The notes: generated by a model not told the origin, from the sequence alone. DNA of 64,000 nucleotides from Hydrogenovibrio halophilus DSM 15072 (GCF_000384235.1 NZ_KB913033.1:1495164-1559163), one strand, 5' to 3'. Counted from the stretch's first letter, positions 53,102 to 62,189 are shown. Made by a program: numbers and translations.

Positions 53102-55375
53102 CTATTTACCCAGAGCCTGTTGAATGTTGCCGGTGAACTTTTCGGCGTTCTGAAAACCGACCACACGCTGTGCCTTTTGTTCCTGTCCGTTTTGAAAGAA
53201 CAGAATCGCCGGCGGTCCGACAATGTTGAAGTGCTTCATCAGAGCTTTATGCACATCGGTGTTGTCGGTGACATCGGCCTTCAGCAGTGTGACGCCATCC
53301 AGTGCCTGTTGAACGCCGGGATCGGTAAAGGTCCGGGCTTCCATTTCCTTGCAGCTGATGCACCAGTCGGCGTAAAAGTCGAGCATGATCGGCTCGCCTT
53401 TGGCCAGTTCGGTTTCCAGTTCCTGCAACGAGCCGATTTTCTTGAAAGTAAGTCCTTGTTGTTGCGACTGCGCCGTGCCGCCGCCGGAAAGACCTTTCAG
53501 AGGTTGCATCAGGTTGCTGCCACCGCTGGCCAGACCAATGAACAGAACCACACCGTAAACCAGTGAGATCACGCCAATGGACTTGAACAGTTTGTGCCAG
53601 CCGGATTTTTCGCCAATCGGTTCCAGTGCACCCAGATAGACTCCGGAACCAATCAGCAGCATGCCGGAAAGCATCAGTGTGGCCCAGTCCGGGATGATCC
53701 GTTCGGCCATCCAGATGGCCAGAGCCAGCATCAGAACCCCGAAAACGGCTTTGACATTGTCCATCCAGGCACCGGCTCGAGGCAGCAGTTTGCCTGCGGA
53801 AGTACCAAGCAACAGCAATGGCACGCCCATGCCCAGACTCATGGCAAAGAGGGCGGTGCCGCCAAGCAACGCATCGCCGGTCTGACCGATGTAAATCAGT
53901 GCGCCAGCCAGAGGCGGCGCCACGCAGGGACCGACGATCAGTGCGGACAAAAAGCCCATGATGGCAACGCCCGTCAGTGTGCCGCCTTTCTGCTTGTTGG
54001 AAACCTGTGTGATTTTGTTCTGCACCGAAGACGGTAACTGAAGTTCGTAAAAACCGAACATGGAAAACGCCAGTGCCACAAACACCAGGGCAAAGGTCCC
54101 GATGATCCAGGGGTTCTGGAACATGACCTGCAGGTTTTCACCGAAGACGCCTGCCAGTACGCCCGCCACCGTGTAGGTCACCGACATGGCCAGAACGTAC
54201 ACCAGAGACATCACAAAAGCCCGGCGTGTGGTGATCTGTTCGCCCTGTCCGACAATGATGCTCGACAGAATTGGAATCATCGGGAAAACACAGGGCGTCA
54301 GCGACAGCAGCAGACCAAACAGGAAGAAGGTGCCGATCACCAGCCAGACCGAACTGTCCTGAAGGGTCTGGGTGATGCGGTCGGATTCCGACAGGTCGTT
54401 GGCACCGGTTGCCTGAGACGCGGCTTGCGATTCGCTGGTCGTGCTGTCAGGCAAAGGCCCGCCAAAGTCCTGTTCGGATACCGACAGGGTTTTTCTGGTG
54501 GGCGGGTAGCAAACGCCCGAATCCACCGAGCAGCCCTGGTAGGTCAGTTCAATCTGGGCGCTGTCGAGCACATTGCCGACCGGCAGTCTGGCGCTGAAGT
54601 CGTCGTGAAACACGGCCACGCGCCCGAACACCGGGTCGTCGGTCATGGTCGCGTCAGGCAACTGCAGAGTGCCCAGAGTGGCTTCGCCGTTTTTGACCGT
54701 GACTTTGAATTTGTCCTGATACAGGTGGTAGCCCTCAGCCACCGCAAACGTCAGCATCAGATGACCGGCGTTGTCGCCGGTTCCTGCCTGATAATCAAAC
54801 TGAAACGCCTCTTCTTCCGGCAGCAGGTCGGTGCCGCTGTCGGGGACAATCAGATCGTTCAGGGCCTGCAGGTTTTCAGCACTGGCGATGGCACCGGGAG
54901 AAGCAGCCTGGTCATTGTCGGGCAGAGAAACCAGCGTTTTCTTGGTCTGAGGCGGGTAGCAGACCCCCTGTTCCTCCGCGCAGCCCTGGTAGCCGATTTC
55001 CAGCTTCAGGCGTTTGGCATCGGTTTGCGGGATGGAAAGCGTGACGGTCAGGTCGTCTTCAAAGACTTTGGATTCGCCGAAAGCGGGATCGTTTTTGATC
55101 ACGGCCTTGGGAAAGTTGATCGGTCCCAGTTCCGCATCGGGTGAGGAGACTTTGATGCGCTTCTGATAGAGGTAGTAGCCGTCGGCAATGGTCCAGCTGA
55201 TTTTGATCTGACCGTTTTCCGCCTTGACCGGTTGCAGCACAAACGCGTCATCCACCGGCAGCAGATCGTCGGCAGACAGGGCCCAAGGGGTAAACAGCAG
55301 AGACCAGGCCGTGATCAGCGTGATCAGGCCTTTTTTGGCTGACAAGGCAGCGGAATCTAAAAAACGGCGCAACAT
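53102..55375 (-). CDS. dsbD: DsbD-type thiol:disulfide interchange protein with duplicated N-terminal domain
   Basis: A signal peptide precedes two tandem nDsbD domains (about 38-155 and 190-305), each with its own cysteine pair (YQGCAEEQGVCYPP and YQGCSVDSGVCYPP). An eight-helix core follows (about 340-590) with cysteines in LTPCVFPM and GPCVAPP, then a C-terminal thioredoxin domain with WCISCKEM near 660. DsbD carries electrons from cytoplasmic thioredoxin to periplasmic thiol proteins such as cytochrome maturation factors. Most family members have one nDsbD domain, so the duplication is notable. Confidence 0.95.
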   Translation of the reverse strand: MLRRFLDSAALSAKKGLITLITAWSLLFTPWALSADDLLPVDDAFVLQPVKAENGQIKISWTIADGYYLYQKRIKVSSPDAELGPINFPKAVIKNDPAFGESKVFEDDLTVTLSIPQTDAKRLKLEIGYQGCAEEQGVCYPPQTKKTLVSLPDNDQAASPGAIASAENLQALNDLIVPDSGTDLLPEEEAFQFDYQAGTGDNAGHLMLTFAVAEGYHLYQDKFKVTVKNGEATLGTLQLPDATMTDDPVFGRVAVFHDDFSARLPVGNVLDSAQIELTYQGCSVDSGVCYPPTRKTLSVSEQDFGGPLPDSTTSESQAASQATGANDLSESDRITQTLQDSSVWLVIGTFFLFGLLLSLTPCVFPMIPILSSIIVGQGEQITTRRAFVMSLVYVLAMSVTYTVAGVLAGVFGENLQVMFQNPWIIGTFALVFVALAFSMFGFYELQLPSSVQNKITQVSNKQKGGTLTGVAIMGFLSALIVGPCVAPPLAGALIYIGQTGDALLGGTALFAMSLGMGVPLLLLGTSAGKLLPRAGAWMDNVKAVFGVLMLALAIWMAERIIPDWATLMLSGMLLIGSGVYLGALEPIGEKSGWHKLFKSIGVISLVYGVVLFIGLASGGSNLMQPLKGLSGGGTAQSQQQGLTFKKIGSLQELETELAKGEPIMLDFYADWCISCKEMEARTFTDPGVQQALDGVTLLKADVTDNTDVHKALMKHFNIVGPPAILFFQNGQEQKAQRVVGFQNAEKFTGNIQQALGK

Positions 55376-55559
55376 AAAGGTGTCCTTACCGGTTGAATTC
55401 TGTTGTTATGAAGCCATGATTGATATGATGGCAAGCATTGATTCGATGATGATCGACGATTTTAACGTAAATGCATGGTTCCATGGTGTGCAAAGTTTGT
55501 GTAAGGCTGGAATGTTGTCATAAGCCTGAGCAGACGAACAAGAACTTTCACGAGGCTGT

Positions 55560-56096
55560 ATGTTTAATTTGACCGTATTACTGTTTATTCTGGTGCCGCT
55601 GATTGAGCTGTATGTGCTGATCGAAGTCGGTGGCATCATCGGCGCGCTGCCCACCATTCTGCTGACCGTTTTCACCGCCGTCGCCGGTGTGGCGTTGATG
55701 CGCCAACAGGGCGTCAGCACCATGCAGCGGGCGCAGGCGAATATGGCGCAGGGGCAGCCACCGGCGGCAGAAATGATGGAAGAGGTTCTGTTGTTTCTGG
55801 GCGGCTTGTTCCTGCTGATACCGGGGTTGATCACCGATTTTCTCGGGTTTGTTCTGTTGGTGCCGCCTTTGCGGGCGGCGATGGCCAGAAAGATCATCGA
55901 CCAACGTCGCAGCCATTACGCTCGCCAGCGAGGCGGTGTCTATGAAACCGAATGGACCCAGAAATCGGAAAACGGCTCGGAAATCCTGCACGTTCGGACC
56001 CTTCGCGGCCATCGGCCGGAACAGGATAACGATGTGATTGACGGCGAAGTCACCAGCGAAAAGCCCGACCAAAACACCGAACCCAAAGATCGCTGA
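55560..56096 (+). CDS. fxsA: FxsA family membrane protein
   Basis: This 178-residue protein has the FxsA core: an N-terminal helix (LFILVPLIELYVLIEVG), a GxxxT-rich second helix and GGLFLLIPGLITDFLGFVLLVPPLR. A hydrophilic tail of about 60 residues follows. E. coli FxsA modulates F-exclusion of phage T7. The usual groES-groEL neighbour is absent. Confidence 0.92.
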   Translation: MFNLTVLLFILVPLIELYVLIEVGGIIGALPTILLTVFTAVAGVALMRQQGVSTMQRAQANMAQGQPPAAEMMEEVLLFLGGLFLLIPGLITDFLGFVLLVPPLRAAMARKIIDQRRSHYARQRGGVYETEWTQKSENGSEILHVRTLRGHRPEQDNDVIDGEVTSEKPDQNTEPKDR

Positions 56097-56194
56097 AACA
56101 TCGCTGAGACGATCGCCCTTTCCGGCCAGATTTCATGCTGGCAGGTTTGAAACCGGGCATTTCGAGTCCGACAGGCTGCTGGAATCCGTTCACA

Positions 56195-57067
56195 TCAGTC
56201 AATCAGATGACCGTCCGTGTCTTCGTTGACTTCTTCCAGCAGTGCCGTATAACCTTCCCTGAAACTCGGGTATTTGAATTCGTAGCCGCTGGCACGGATT
56301 CTGGCGTTGGACAGACGCTTGTTGCCGCGCTGGGCGCGACTGTTTTCGGTGGGTTCGTTGTGTTCGACCACCGAAGCGGACAGTTGTTCCGCCAGCCATT
56401 CATACACATCACAGATCAGCGTGGGTTCGTTGTCCACACCGATGTAAACCGGCTCCAGAGGTTTGACCGTCAGCAGGTGTGCCAGCACGCCCACCGCATC
56501 GTCGGTATGGATGCGGTTGCTGTAGACGTCTTCCATGCAGTGGGCCTGGCCTTTGAGCACCATGTCAATCAAGTAGGTGCGTCCCGGACCGTAAATGCCG
56601 CCAAACCGAACCACTGTGCCCGGAAAAGGGGCGTTCAATGCCAAGTCTTCGGCTTCCAGCAAGCGACGGCTGGCGAAGTTTTTGCCTTCGGTTGGACTGT
56701 CCTCGGTGACCGTTTCCCCGTTGTTCTGGGTGAAGACCGACGAACTGGAAATGAAAAACAGACGCCGAATGCCTTCGCTGAAACCCTGTTCATCCAATGC
56801 CTTGATCACATTGCGCAGCCCCAGCACATAAGCGCGGTAGTAGCCAATGTCGTTAAAGGCGCTGGCAGAGACAATGTAATAGACGTAATCAAATGGCCCG
56901 GGCAGTTCCGGCAAAGGCGCGAACAGGTCGGCTTTGATCGGATTGATGGAAGTGGGCATTTTGTCGTCAGAGCGGCGGATGCCGAAAACCTCGTGACCCT
57001 GTTTGGTCAGTTGTTTGCCCAGACGACAGCCAATGTCGCCGCAACCGGCGATAAGAATACGTGCCAT
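56195..57067 (-). CDS. NAD-dependent epimerase/dehydratase-like SDR protein (YeeZ type)
   Basis: This 290-residue protein has the Rossmann motif ILIAGCGDIGCRLG at its start, FFISSSSVF in place of the catalytic strand, and FGGIYGPGR. It lacks a clear YxxxK, as in YeeZ/YbjT-like atypical SDRs. Substrate unknown. A partial AGTCCGACAGGCTGC repeat lies 20 bp after its stop. Confidence 0.85.
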   Translation of the reverse strand: MARILIAGCGDIGCRLGKQLTKQGHEVFGIRRSDDKMPTSINPIKADLFAPLPELPGPFDYVYYIVSASAFNDIGYYRAYVLGLRNVIKALDEQGFSEGIRRLFFISSSSVFTQNNGETVTEDSPTEGKNFASRRLLEAEDLALNAPFPGTVVRFGGIYGPGRTYLIDMVLKGQAHCMEDVYSNRIHTDDAVGVLAHLLTVKPLEPVYIGVDNEPTLICDVYEWLAEQLSASVVEHNEPTENSRAQRGNKRLSNARIRASGYEFKYPSFREGYTALLEEVNEDTDGHLID

Positions 57068-57197
57068 AGACCCAGTTACTCCTCAAATCGGTCAGTTTAT
57101 TCGCATCCTATCACAAACAAATTGCACGGATTAAGAAAATATTGGATAGTAAGTGTACAAGGTATGAAAATGTTATGAATAGGGGAGGGTAAAGTGG

Positions 57198-57221
57198 TTT
57201 TTGACCAGGCCTGGTCAAAAA
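57198..57221. repeat. 24-bp perfect palindrome containing ACCAGGCCTGGT
   Basis: Arms TTTTTGACCAGG / CCTGGTCAAAAA meet without a loop, next to the fadL terminator. Confidence 0.9.
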
Positions 57222-57226
57222 GGCAT

Positions 57227-57262
57227 AAAAAAACCGCCAGCCGCATAAGCGGATGACGGTTT
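57227..57262 (-). terminator. Rho-independent terminator of the FadL-like gene
   Basis: On the minus strand AAACCG...CCGC pairs with GCGG...CGGTTT around a TTAT loop, followed by a run of T. Confidence 0.88.
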
Positions 57263-57286
57263 GTCTTTGGCGTTCTAAGTTAAAGC

Positions 57287-58621
57287 TTAGAAGTTCATGC
57301 GCAGAGACACGGTGTACCCGATTTGAGAGTGGGTGACTTCGTGTTCGGTTCCGGCATCGGCTGTACTAGCAAAGCTGGAACCCAATGCAGAGCTAACTAC
57401 ACCAGTGTCGACTGTTTTACTTCTTTCTGGGGCGTATACAATTGCACCGTCAAGTGCTAAGTTTTTAGTAAGCTGATAACCGCCACCAAAAGTGAAATGT
57501 TGTTCAACCATTGCTGGGAAAAAATGGTTGTTGAACAAGTCAACGGCTTGGGCTTGATACCCCGCCATTCCGCCGGTAGCTGGAGTATCACCGGTTGAAC
57601 CTGTTCCGGCTTTGTCAATTGGGTCTTCACCGTAATTGTAGCCAACGCCTACCCAGTAGTTGCTGCGAGTGTATTTGGCACCAATGCCGAAGACGTTCTG
57701 ATCATCCCAGTTAAAGTCTTTGTAGCCGTTTGCTTGCCCCCATCTTATTTGTTTAGCATCGGCAGTAAGCATCAAATTACCAATAGTATAAGCGGCACCT
57801 ACTTTGATTTCTGCGGGTTGTTCCAGGTTGTCATCAAAGTTCAAGCCAAAGCCTCCTGCTGCAACACTAATTTGATCTTTATATTCCATGTCAATGGCAG
57901 ATTGATAAGCCAAGGCAACCGTGAAATCTGGGGTAATGTCGAAATGGCCACCTAGGTTAAATCCGAAGCCGATGTCTGAAGACATGCCGTTACCGACATT
58001 GCTTACGTCTGTTGTGGCTGCACTATAGGATTTGTAGTTTATATCAAGGGCACCGTACTGAATTACGGGCGCAAAACCAACGCCCCAACGATCATTGTTA
58101 TAAGCCAGTGAAGGTGCAAATTTCATTAATTGAAGATTACTGTACCCATTAAAAAGCGCTGAACCATTACCGTTTACGCCGGCAGAGGCATCTACGTCGT
58201 CATAACCAGCATTGTCACGGTAGTCAGTCCCCATACCAGCGGAACCGAAAATACCAAGGCCAAATGTCCAGTGATCGCTTAAGCGGGTTGATAGAGAGAC
58301 TTCAGGGATGATATTGGTGTCTGCATCACTTGTCTGTGAAAAGTAAGTTCTTTGTCCGGTCATGTCTGAAACATTGGTATCTGCCTTAACATCCGGCTTG
58401 AACAAAGTGCCGCCAATAACAAATTCCGTGCCTTGACCTTTGCCGATCAGTGATGGGTTGATCAGGGCGTTTTCTGAGCCGAAGTAGGCGGCGGTGCCGG
58501 TGCCGCCCAGTGCGCGGGATTGTGCGCCCAGACCGATCAGATTGTCGCCATTGGTAGCGAGGACGGGAGTGGAAACCATGGCGGTGGCCGCCACTGCGAG
58601 TGCGATTTTGGTTAGTTTCAT
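57287..58621 (-). CDS. FadL/OmpP1/TodX-type outer membrane channel
   Basis: The start is MKLTKIALAVAATAMVSTPVLA at 58621, a clear signal peptide; ten upstream residues are rejected. The mature N terminus NGDNLIGLGAQSRALGGTGTAAYFGSENALINPS is the FadL hatch signature, and the chain ends in RMNF as beta-barrels do. FadL proteins import hydrophobic compounds across the outer membrane. The first 60 codons share the GC-rich usage of the neighbours, whereas most of the middle is AT-richer, suggesting a mosaic allele. Confidence 0.92.
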   Translation of the reverse strand: MKLTKIALAVAATAMVSTPVLATNGDNLIGLGAQSRALGGTGTAAYFGSENALINPSLIGKGQGTEFVIGGTLFKPDVKADTNVSDMTGQRTYFSQTSDADTNIIPEVSLSTRLSDHWTFGLGIFGSAGMGTDYRDNAGYDDVDASAGVNGNGSALFNGYSNLQLMKFAPSLAYNNDRWGVGFAPVIQYGALDINYKSYSAATTDVSNVGNGMSSDIGFGFNLGGHFDITPDFTVALAYQSAIDMEYKDQISVAAGGFGLNFDDNLEQPAEIKVGAAYTIGNLMLTADAKQIRWGQANGYKDFNWDDQNVFGIGAKYTRSNYWVGVGYNYGEDPIDKAGTGSTGDTPATGGMAGYQAQAVDLFNNHFFPAMVEQHFTFGGGYQLTKNLALDGAIVYAPERSKTVDTGVVSSALGSSFASTADAGTEHEVTHSQIGYTVSLRMNF

Positions 58622-59013
58622 GCGTTCGTTCTCTCTTGTTGTTGTGATCAAAGTTTACAGTCCTGGGTTGCGGGTGTGACGCCCGAGATCAACCGTGTCA
58701 GAAACACTATGCATAAGCGTTTTCTGATTTAATAATCAAAAAAATTTTATGTTTGATTAGTGTGATTAATTCGTACCAGTTGAAAGGGCGCTTGAAAACT
58801 TGATCTGAGTCAAAATGCACACTAAGTCATTGAAAAACAATATTATAAGAATTGTCTAATATAAGTGTTTTCTTAAATAAGGGATTATGGAAGCGCATCT
58901 CAAATTTTTTTTATAACCAAACAGGCAATTTTTATTAAGACATTCTAATATTATGAAATTCTGTAGTGATGTGTGCTTGGTGTGGTGTCTGAATAGGTCA
59001 AAATTGACTAGGC

Positions 59014-59182
59014 CTAGCCCGGAAATTTCATAAATGATGCAGCATCTCGCTTGCCCCTTGATTCCACAAGAAATATTTCTTCAGTCGGCCGTAATCGTTG
59101 ATACGACACTCCTTCAGAAATTTCCTTGTGAAAACAAGTTCCTGCGCGATATTGGCGCAAATTCATGAAATTTCCGGGCTAG
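59014..59182. mobile_element. MITE-like repeat element, copy 2
   Basis: Terminal inverted repeats are 18-bp perfect: CTAGCCCGGAAATTTCAT and its complement ATGAAATTTCCGGGCTAG. Inside, a second pair (CACAAGAAATATTTC / GAAATTTCCTTGTG) and the core CTTGCCCCTTGATTCCACAA are shared with copy 1. It has no open frame. The left end abuts CTAGGCCTAG, a variant of the iterated palindrome. Confidence 0.85.
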
Positions 59183-59255
59183 TTTAAAACCTTTGTCATG
59201 AACGTTGACTTGTTCCCATAGCTCTCAGTAGGAACGAGGTCAAAACAAGCGTTTT

Positions 59256-59332
59256 GTCACCCTGAGCGAAGCCGAAGGGTCTTTTGAAGGTGTGCAGGGT
59301 TGAAAAGATCCCTCCGCTTCGGTCGGGATGAC
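59256..59332. repeat. REP-like long inverted repeat
   Basis: GTCACCCTGAGCGAAGCCGA and the complementary TCCGCTTCGGTCGGGATGAC form imperfect arms of about 30 bases around a 17-base centre. Sequences of this type (GAGCGAAGCCGAAGGG) are familiar dispersed repeats in many bacterial genomes. Confidence 0.8.
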
Positions 59333-59396
59333 AGAATGGGTTCAAGGCGTTTTAAGGCAACGTTATGAGATCAAAGAAGATGATGATGTTCGGATA

Positions 59397-59422
59397 AGAA
59401 AAAACCCGCGCTGAGGCGGGTT
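59397..59422 (-). terminator. Rho-independent terminator of the DUF302 gene
   Basis: On the minus strand AACCCGC/GCGGGTT with a 6-nt loop region runs into TTTTTTC, 54 bp after the stop. Confidence 0.88.
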
Positions 59423-59476
59423 CCAGTCGGAGGATAATGTGCCATCCCCGGCCAAGCCGAGGATTTTGGTACAGGT

Positions 59477-60046
59477 TTACCAGGCGCCGGAGGCCCCTTT
59501 CTCCATCATGGTCCAGACGGTATCACGAACGTGCATGGTTTCTTTTTTCAGTTCTTCTGGCATCTTTTTGCCCATTTTGACCATCATGTCCATGTTCATG
59601 CTGTACAGGTGCAGGCCGTCTTCTTCTTCAATGATGGTGATTCGACAGGGCAGGAAGCCGCCCATTGCAGGAGAGAAGTCGATCATTTTGCGCGCCGTTT
59701 CCGGGTTACAGAATGACATTACGTGAATGCGCTTGGATTCGATGCCACGAGCTTTCAGCTCTTCCGACAGCGGCAATTCGCCCACGTTCATCAGGCCGGT
59801 GCCCATGGCGGCATTTTCGATGGCGTCGGTTACGTCTTGAAATTCAACGCCTTCTTCGACTTTCATCTCCCACATGGTGGCGTCGGCGATGTCACCTTCG
59901 GCTTCCACCCACTTGTCCCAGACGTCCATAAAGGTGCCGCCCGCGCCTTCTTCCAGGTTGCCCATGGCGTTGATGGTGCCACACCCGGAAAGCAGGGCGA
60001 TGCTGCCGGCGACAAAAGCGGTTTTGAAAAGGGTCATCAGTTTCAT
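59477..60046 (-). CDS. DUF302-domain lipoprotein
   Basis: The start MKLMTLFKTAFVAGSIALLSGC at 60046 has a lipobox (LLSGC) and a GGAG site 9 bases upstream; the ATG 15 bp earlier is rejected. After the acylated cysteine comes a DUF302-like domain with VMSFCNPETARKMIDFSPAMGGFLPCRITI and a Met-rich C-terminal region (LYSMNMDMMVKMGKKMPEEL). The Met and Cys content would suit copper or haem contact, but this is inference. Confidence 0.8.
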   Translation of the reverse strand: MKLMTLFKTAFVAGSIALLSGCGTINAMGNLEEGAGGTFMDVWDKWVEAEGDIADATMWEMKVEEGVEFQDVTDAIENAAMGTGLMNVGELPLSEELKARGIESKRIHVMSFCNPETARKMIDFSPAMGGFLPCRITIIEEEDGLHLYSMNMDMMVKMGKKMPEELKKETMHVRDTVWTMMEKGASGAW

Positions 60047-60272
60047 TCGGTCAATCTCCATTGGTTGCGTTCGTTCCTGCCTTTGGCTGTCAGGCGCACT
60101 GAGTGGCTGATGCCGTGGAAGGTTTATTGATGTATGTCAATTTTCAGAAACAAGATTACTCGGCTGCACAACCGGGTGAAAATCAATTTTTTTGTCGGCA
60201 AAATAACTTTCTTTTATGGACATTACGAGACGCTAATATTAAAAGATAACGAAACCCTGAAATAAGCATCCT

Positions 60273-61406
60273 CTAAACTAATTGGAATCCTAATTGAATC
60301 AACAGGTTGTTGAGTTTCTGGTCGGGCGTTTTTTGCACGCGGTGTTGCGACCATTCGCGCCGAACCGGGTAGTGTCTACGGTAATATTCATATTTTTTAT
60401 GGGTGCCCTGAATATCCTTGGCTCGGATGGCAGCATCGTCCTCTTGCGGGTCATAACACGACTGCAACAGCGACCAGAGGGTGTCGGCGAGCAGGGCTTT
60501 GGCGGTGACAGCCATCGGTTGGGGCGAGGTCGGCAACTGTTGACGCCAGTCGTCTTGTGTGGGGATTTGCCATTGTTGGCAGAGTTGTTCGTACACCATC
60601 AGGCTGCCTTTGATTTTGGCATCCAGTGCGTGCCCGGCTATGTGCGGTGTGGCCAGGGTGGCTTTGCGGTAAAGGTCGGCGCGAATGTTGGGTTCGTTTT
60701 CCCAGCAGTCGATCAGGTTGAACTGAGGCGGGGCATCAACCCAGGCGCTTTCGTCGACAATGCCGCCGCGCGCGGCGTTGATCAGGACCTGTTCTGGGCG
60801 CAAACCTGCCAGTCGCTGCCGGTCAAGCAGATGTCGGGTGGGCCAGTCACCGTCGTCGGTCAAAGGCGTGTGCAGAGAAATGATGTCGGCTTGTAGCGCG
60901 GTGTCCAGGTCGCAGAAGTTCTCTGTCCCTTCGGATTTTTCGGCTTCTGCACGAGGCGGGTCATTCAACAGACAGGTGAGACCGACGGCTTCAGCCAGTG
61001 TCTGCAGCCGGCTGCCCACATGGCCGACGCCGACAATGCCCAGACTGAGATCCGACAGACGCCATTGGTTTTGCGATGCCAGCCGCACAATATTGGTGAT
61101 CACGTATTCGGCAACGGAGTTGGCATTGCAGCCCTGGGCAGAATAAAAGTGGATGCCCTGTGTTTTTAACCAGGCCTGGTCAATATGGTCCAGACCCACC
61201 ACGGTGGAGCCGACAAAGCTCACCTGGCTGTCGGCCAGCAGGTCGGCATTGACCTGGGTGCGTGATCGCACAATCAATGCGTCGGCTTTGGCCACGTCTT
61301 TGGGGCTGATCGCTTTGCCGGGCAGCCGTTTTATTTGGCCCAGATGGCTGAAAAGCGCATCGGCATAGGGAATGGCGTCGTCAATTACCAGCGTGCGTTG
61401 GGGCAT
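60273..61406 (-). CDS. pdxB: Erythronate-4-phosphate dehydrogenase
   Basis: This 377-residue D-isomer-specific dehydrogenase works in pyridoxal phosphate synthesis. The start MPQRTLVIDDAIPYADALFSHLG at 61406 has AAGGAG before it; the longer upstream frame is rejected. GIVGVGHVGSRL binds NAD, and VINAARGGIVDE plus the final His region are present. DQAWLKT near residue 75 is encoded by the iterated palindrome. The C-terminal 20 residues are more basic than usual. Confidence 0.95.
   Translation of the reverse strand: MPQRTLVIDDAIPYADALFSHLGQIKRLPGKAISPKDVAKADALIVRSRTQVNADLLADSQVSFVGSTVVGLDHIDQAWLKTQGIHFYSAQGCNANSVAEYVITNIVRLASQNQWRLSDLSLGIVGVGHVGSRLQTLAEAVGLTCLLNDPPRAEAEKSEGTENFCDLDTALQADIISLHTPLTDDGDWPTRHLLDRQRLAGLRPEQVLINAARGGIVDESAWVDAPPQFNLIDCWENEPNIRADLYRKATLATPHIAGHALDAKIKGSLMVYEQLCQQWQIPTQDDWRQQLPTSPQPMAVTAKALLADTLWSLLQSCYDPQEDDAAIRAKDIQGTHKKYEYYRRHYPVRREWSQHRVQKTPDQKLNNLLIQLGFQLV
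61169..61180. repeat. ACCAGGCCTGGT palindrome
   Basis: A copy inside pdxB, read as DQAW. On the minus strand it continues TAAAA, so 17 bases match the start of CRISPR spacer 7. Confidence 0.9.
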
Positions 61407-61517
61407 TCGGTTCTCCTTGTTGCAAAATCTGATGAAATTATTGTAGCCGCACAAGCGCGCAGTTGCGGGTTTGATTGGGTAGAATGAGCGCACAAATGTC
61501 ATAACCATGAAAAAACC

Positions 61518-62189
61518 ATGTCCGCATCCCAGCAAAACAAGCCACGCACCCAGAGCCTGCTGATTCCCGGCGAAGTCGGTCAACTGCAGGCCCGTCTGAC
61601 CCGGCCCGGCGCTTCCCGCTTGAACCGGGCGGATGATCCGGTGCATGAAACTGCCTGGGTGGTACTGAGCCATCCGCATCCGCAATACGGCGGTACCATG
61701 GACAACAAGGTGGTGACCACGCTGGAACGGACGTTTCAGCAACTGGGGTATGGCACGCTGGCCTACAATTTTCGCGGCGTGCAGGAGTCCACTGGCGATT
61801 ACGATGAGGGCATGGGCGAACAATACGATCTGAAAGCGGTTGTGGACTGGTTAAGGCGCGAGCAGTCGGTTGAAGAACTGACGCTGGCCGGGTTTTCGTT
61901 CGGCAGTTATGTCAGCCTGGCCCAGGCCGATGAACTGGGCGCAAAACGGCTTTGCACGGTGGCCCCACCGGTCAGTCTGTACGATTTGAGTGGTTTGCAC
62001 CCACAGGCCGACTGGCTGTTGATTCAAGGTGGTCGGGATGAGGTGGTGGAGCCCAAAGAGGTTTTGGATTGGGCCCTGACGCGCGAAACGGTGCCGGATC
62101 TACTCTGGCGGGCGCAGGCCGGTCATTTTTTTCATCGCCAGCTGGTGTGGCTCAAACAGATTCTGCTGGGGCACTATGGCCAGCCCTGA
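61518..62189 (+). CDS. Alpha/beta hydrolase (COG2945 type)
   Basis: This 223-residue protein has SHPHPQYGGTMDNKVV, the nucleophile elbow GFSFGSYV near 126, an aspartate in GGRDEVVE and the histidine in GHFFH. It has no signal peptide. The substrate is unknown; family members are serine esterases. It is divergent from pdxB. Confidence 0.9.
   Translation: MSASQQNKPRTQSLLIPGEVGQLQARLTRPGASRLNRADDPVHETAWVVLSHPHPQYGGTMDNKVVTTLERTFQQLGYGTLAYNFRGVQESTGDYDEGMGEQYDLKAVVDWLRREQSVEELTLAGFSFGSYVSLAQADELGAKRLCTVAPPVSLYDLSGLHPQADWLLIQGGRDEVVEPKEVLDWALTRETVPDLLWRAQAGHFFHRQLVWLKQILLGHYGQP

Larger units (their letters stand above)
58622..59476. other. Long intergenic region with two repeat elements
   Basis: This 855-bp stretch carries an AT-rich segment (58700-58980) with likely fadL promoter sequences, the MITE-like element at 59014-59182, a REP-like hairpin at 59256-59332 and a terminator at 59397-59422. 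I see no credible gene. Confidence 0.7.

Noticed and set aside
61407-61823. Upstream extension of PdxB
   Set aside because: It overlaps the divergent hydrolase gene and is not PdxB-like; AAGGAG stands before ATG 61406.
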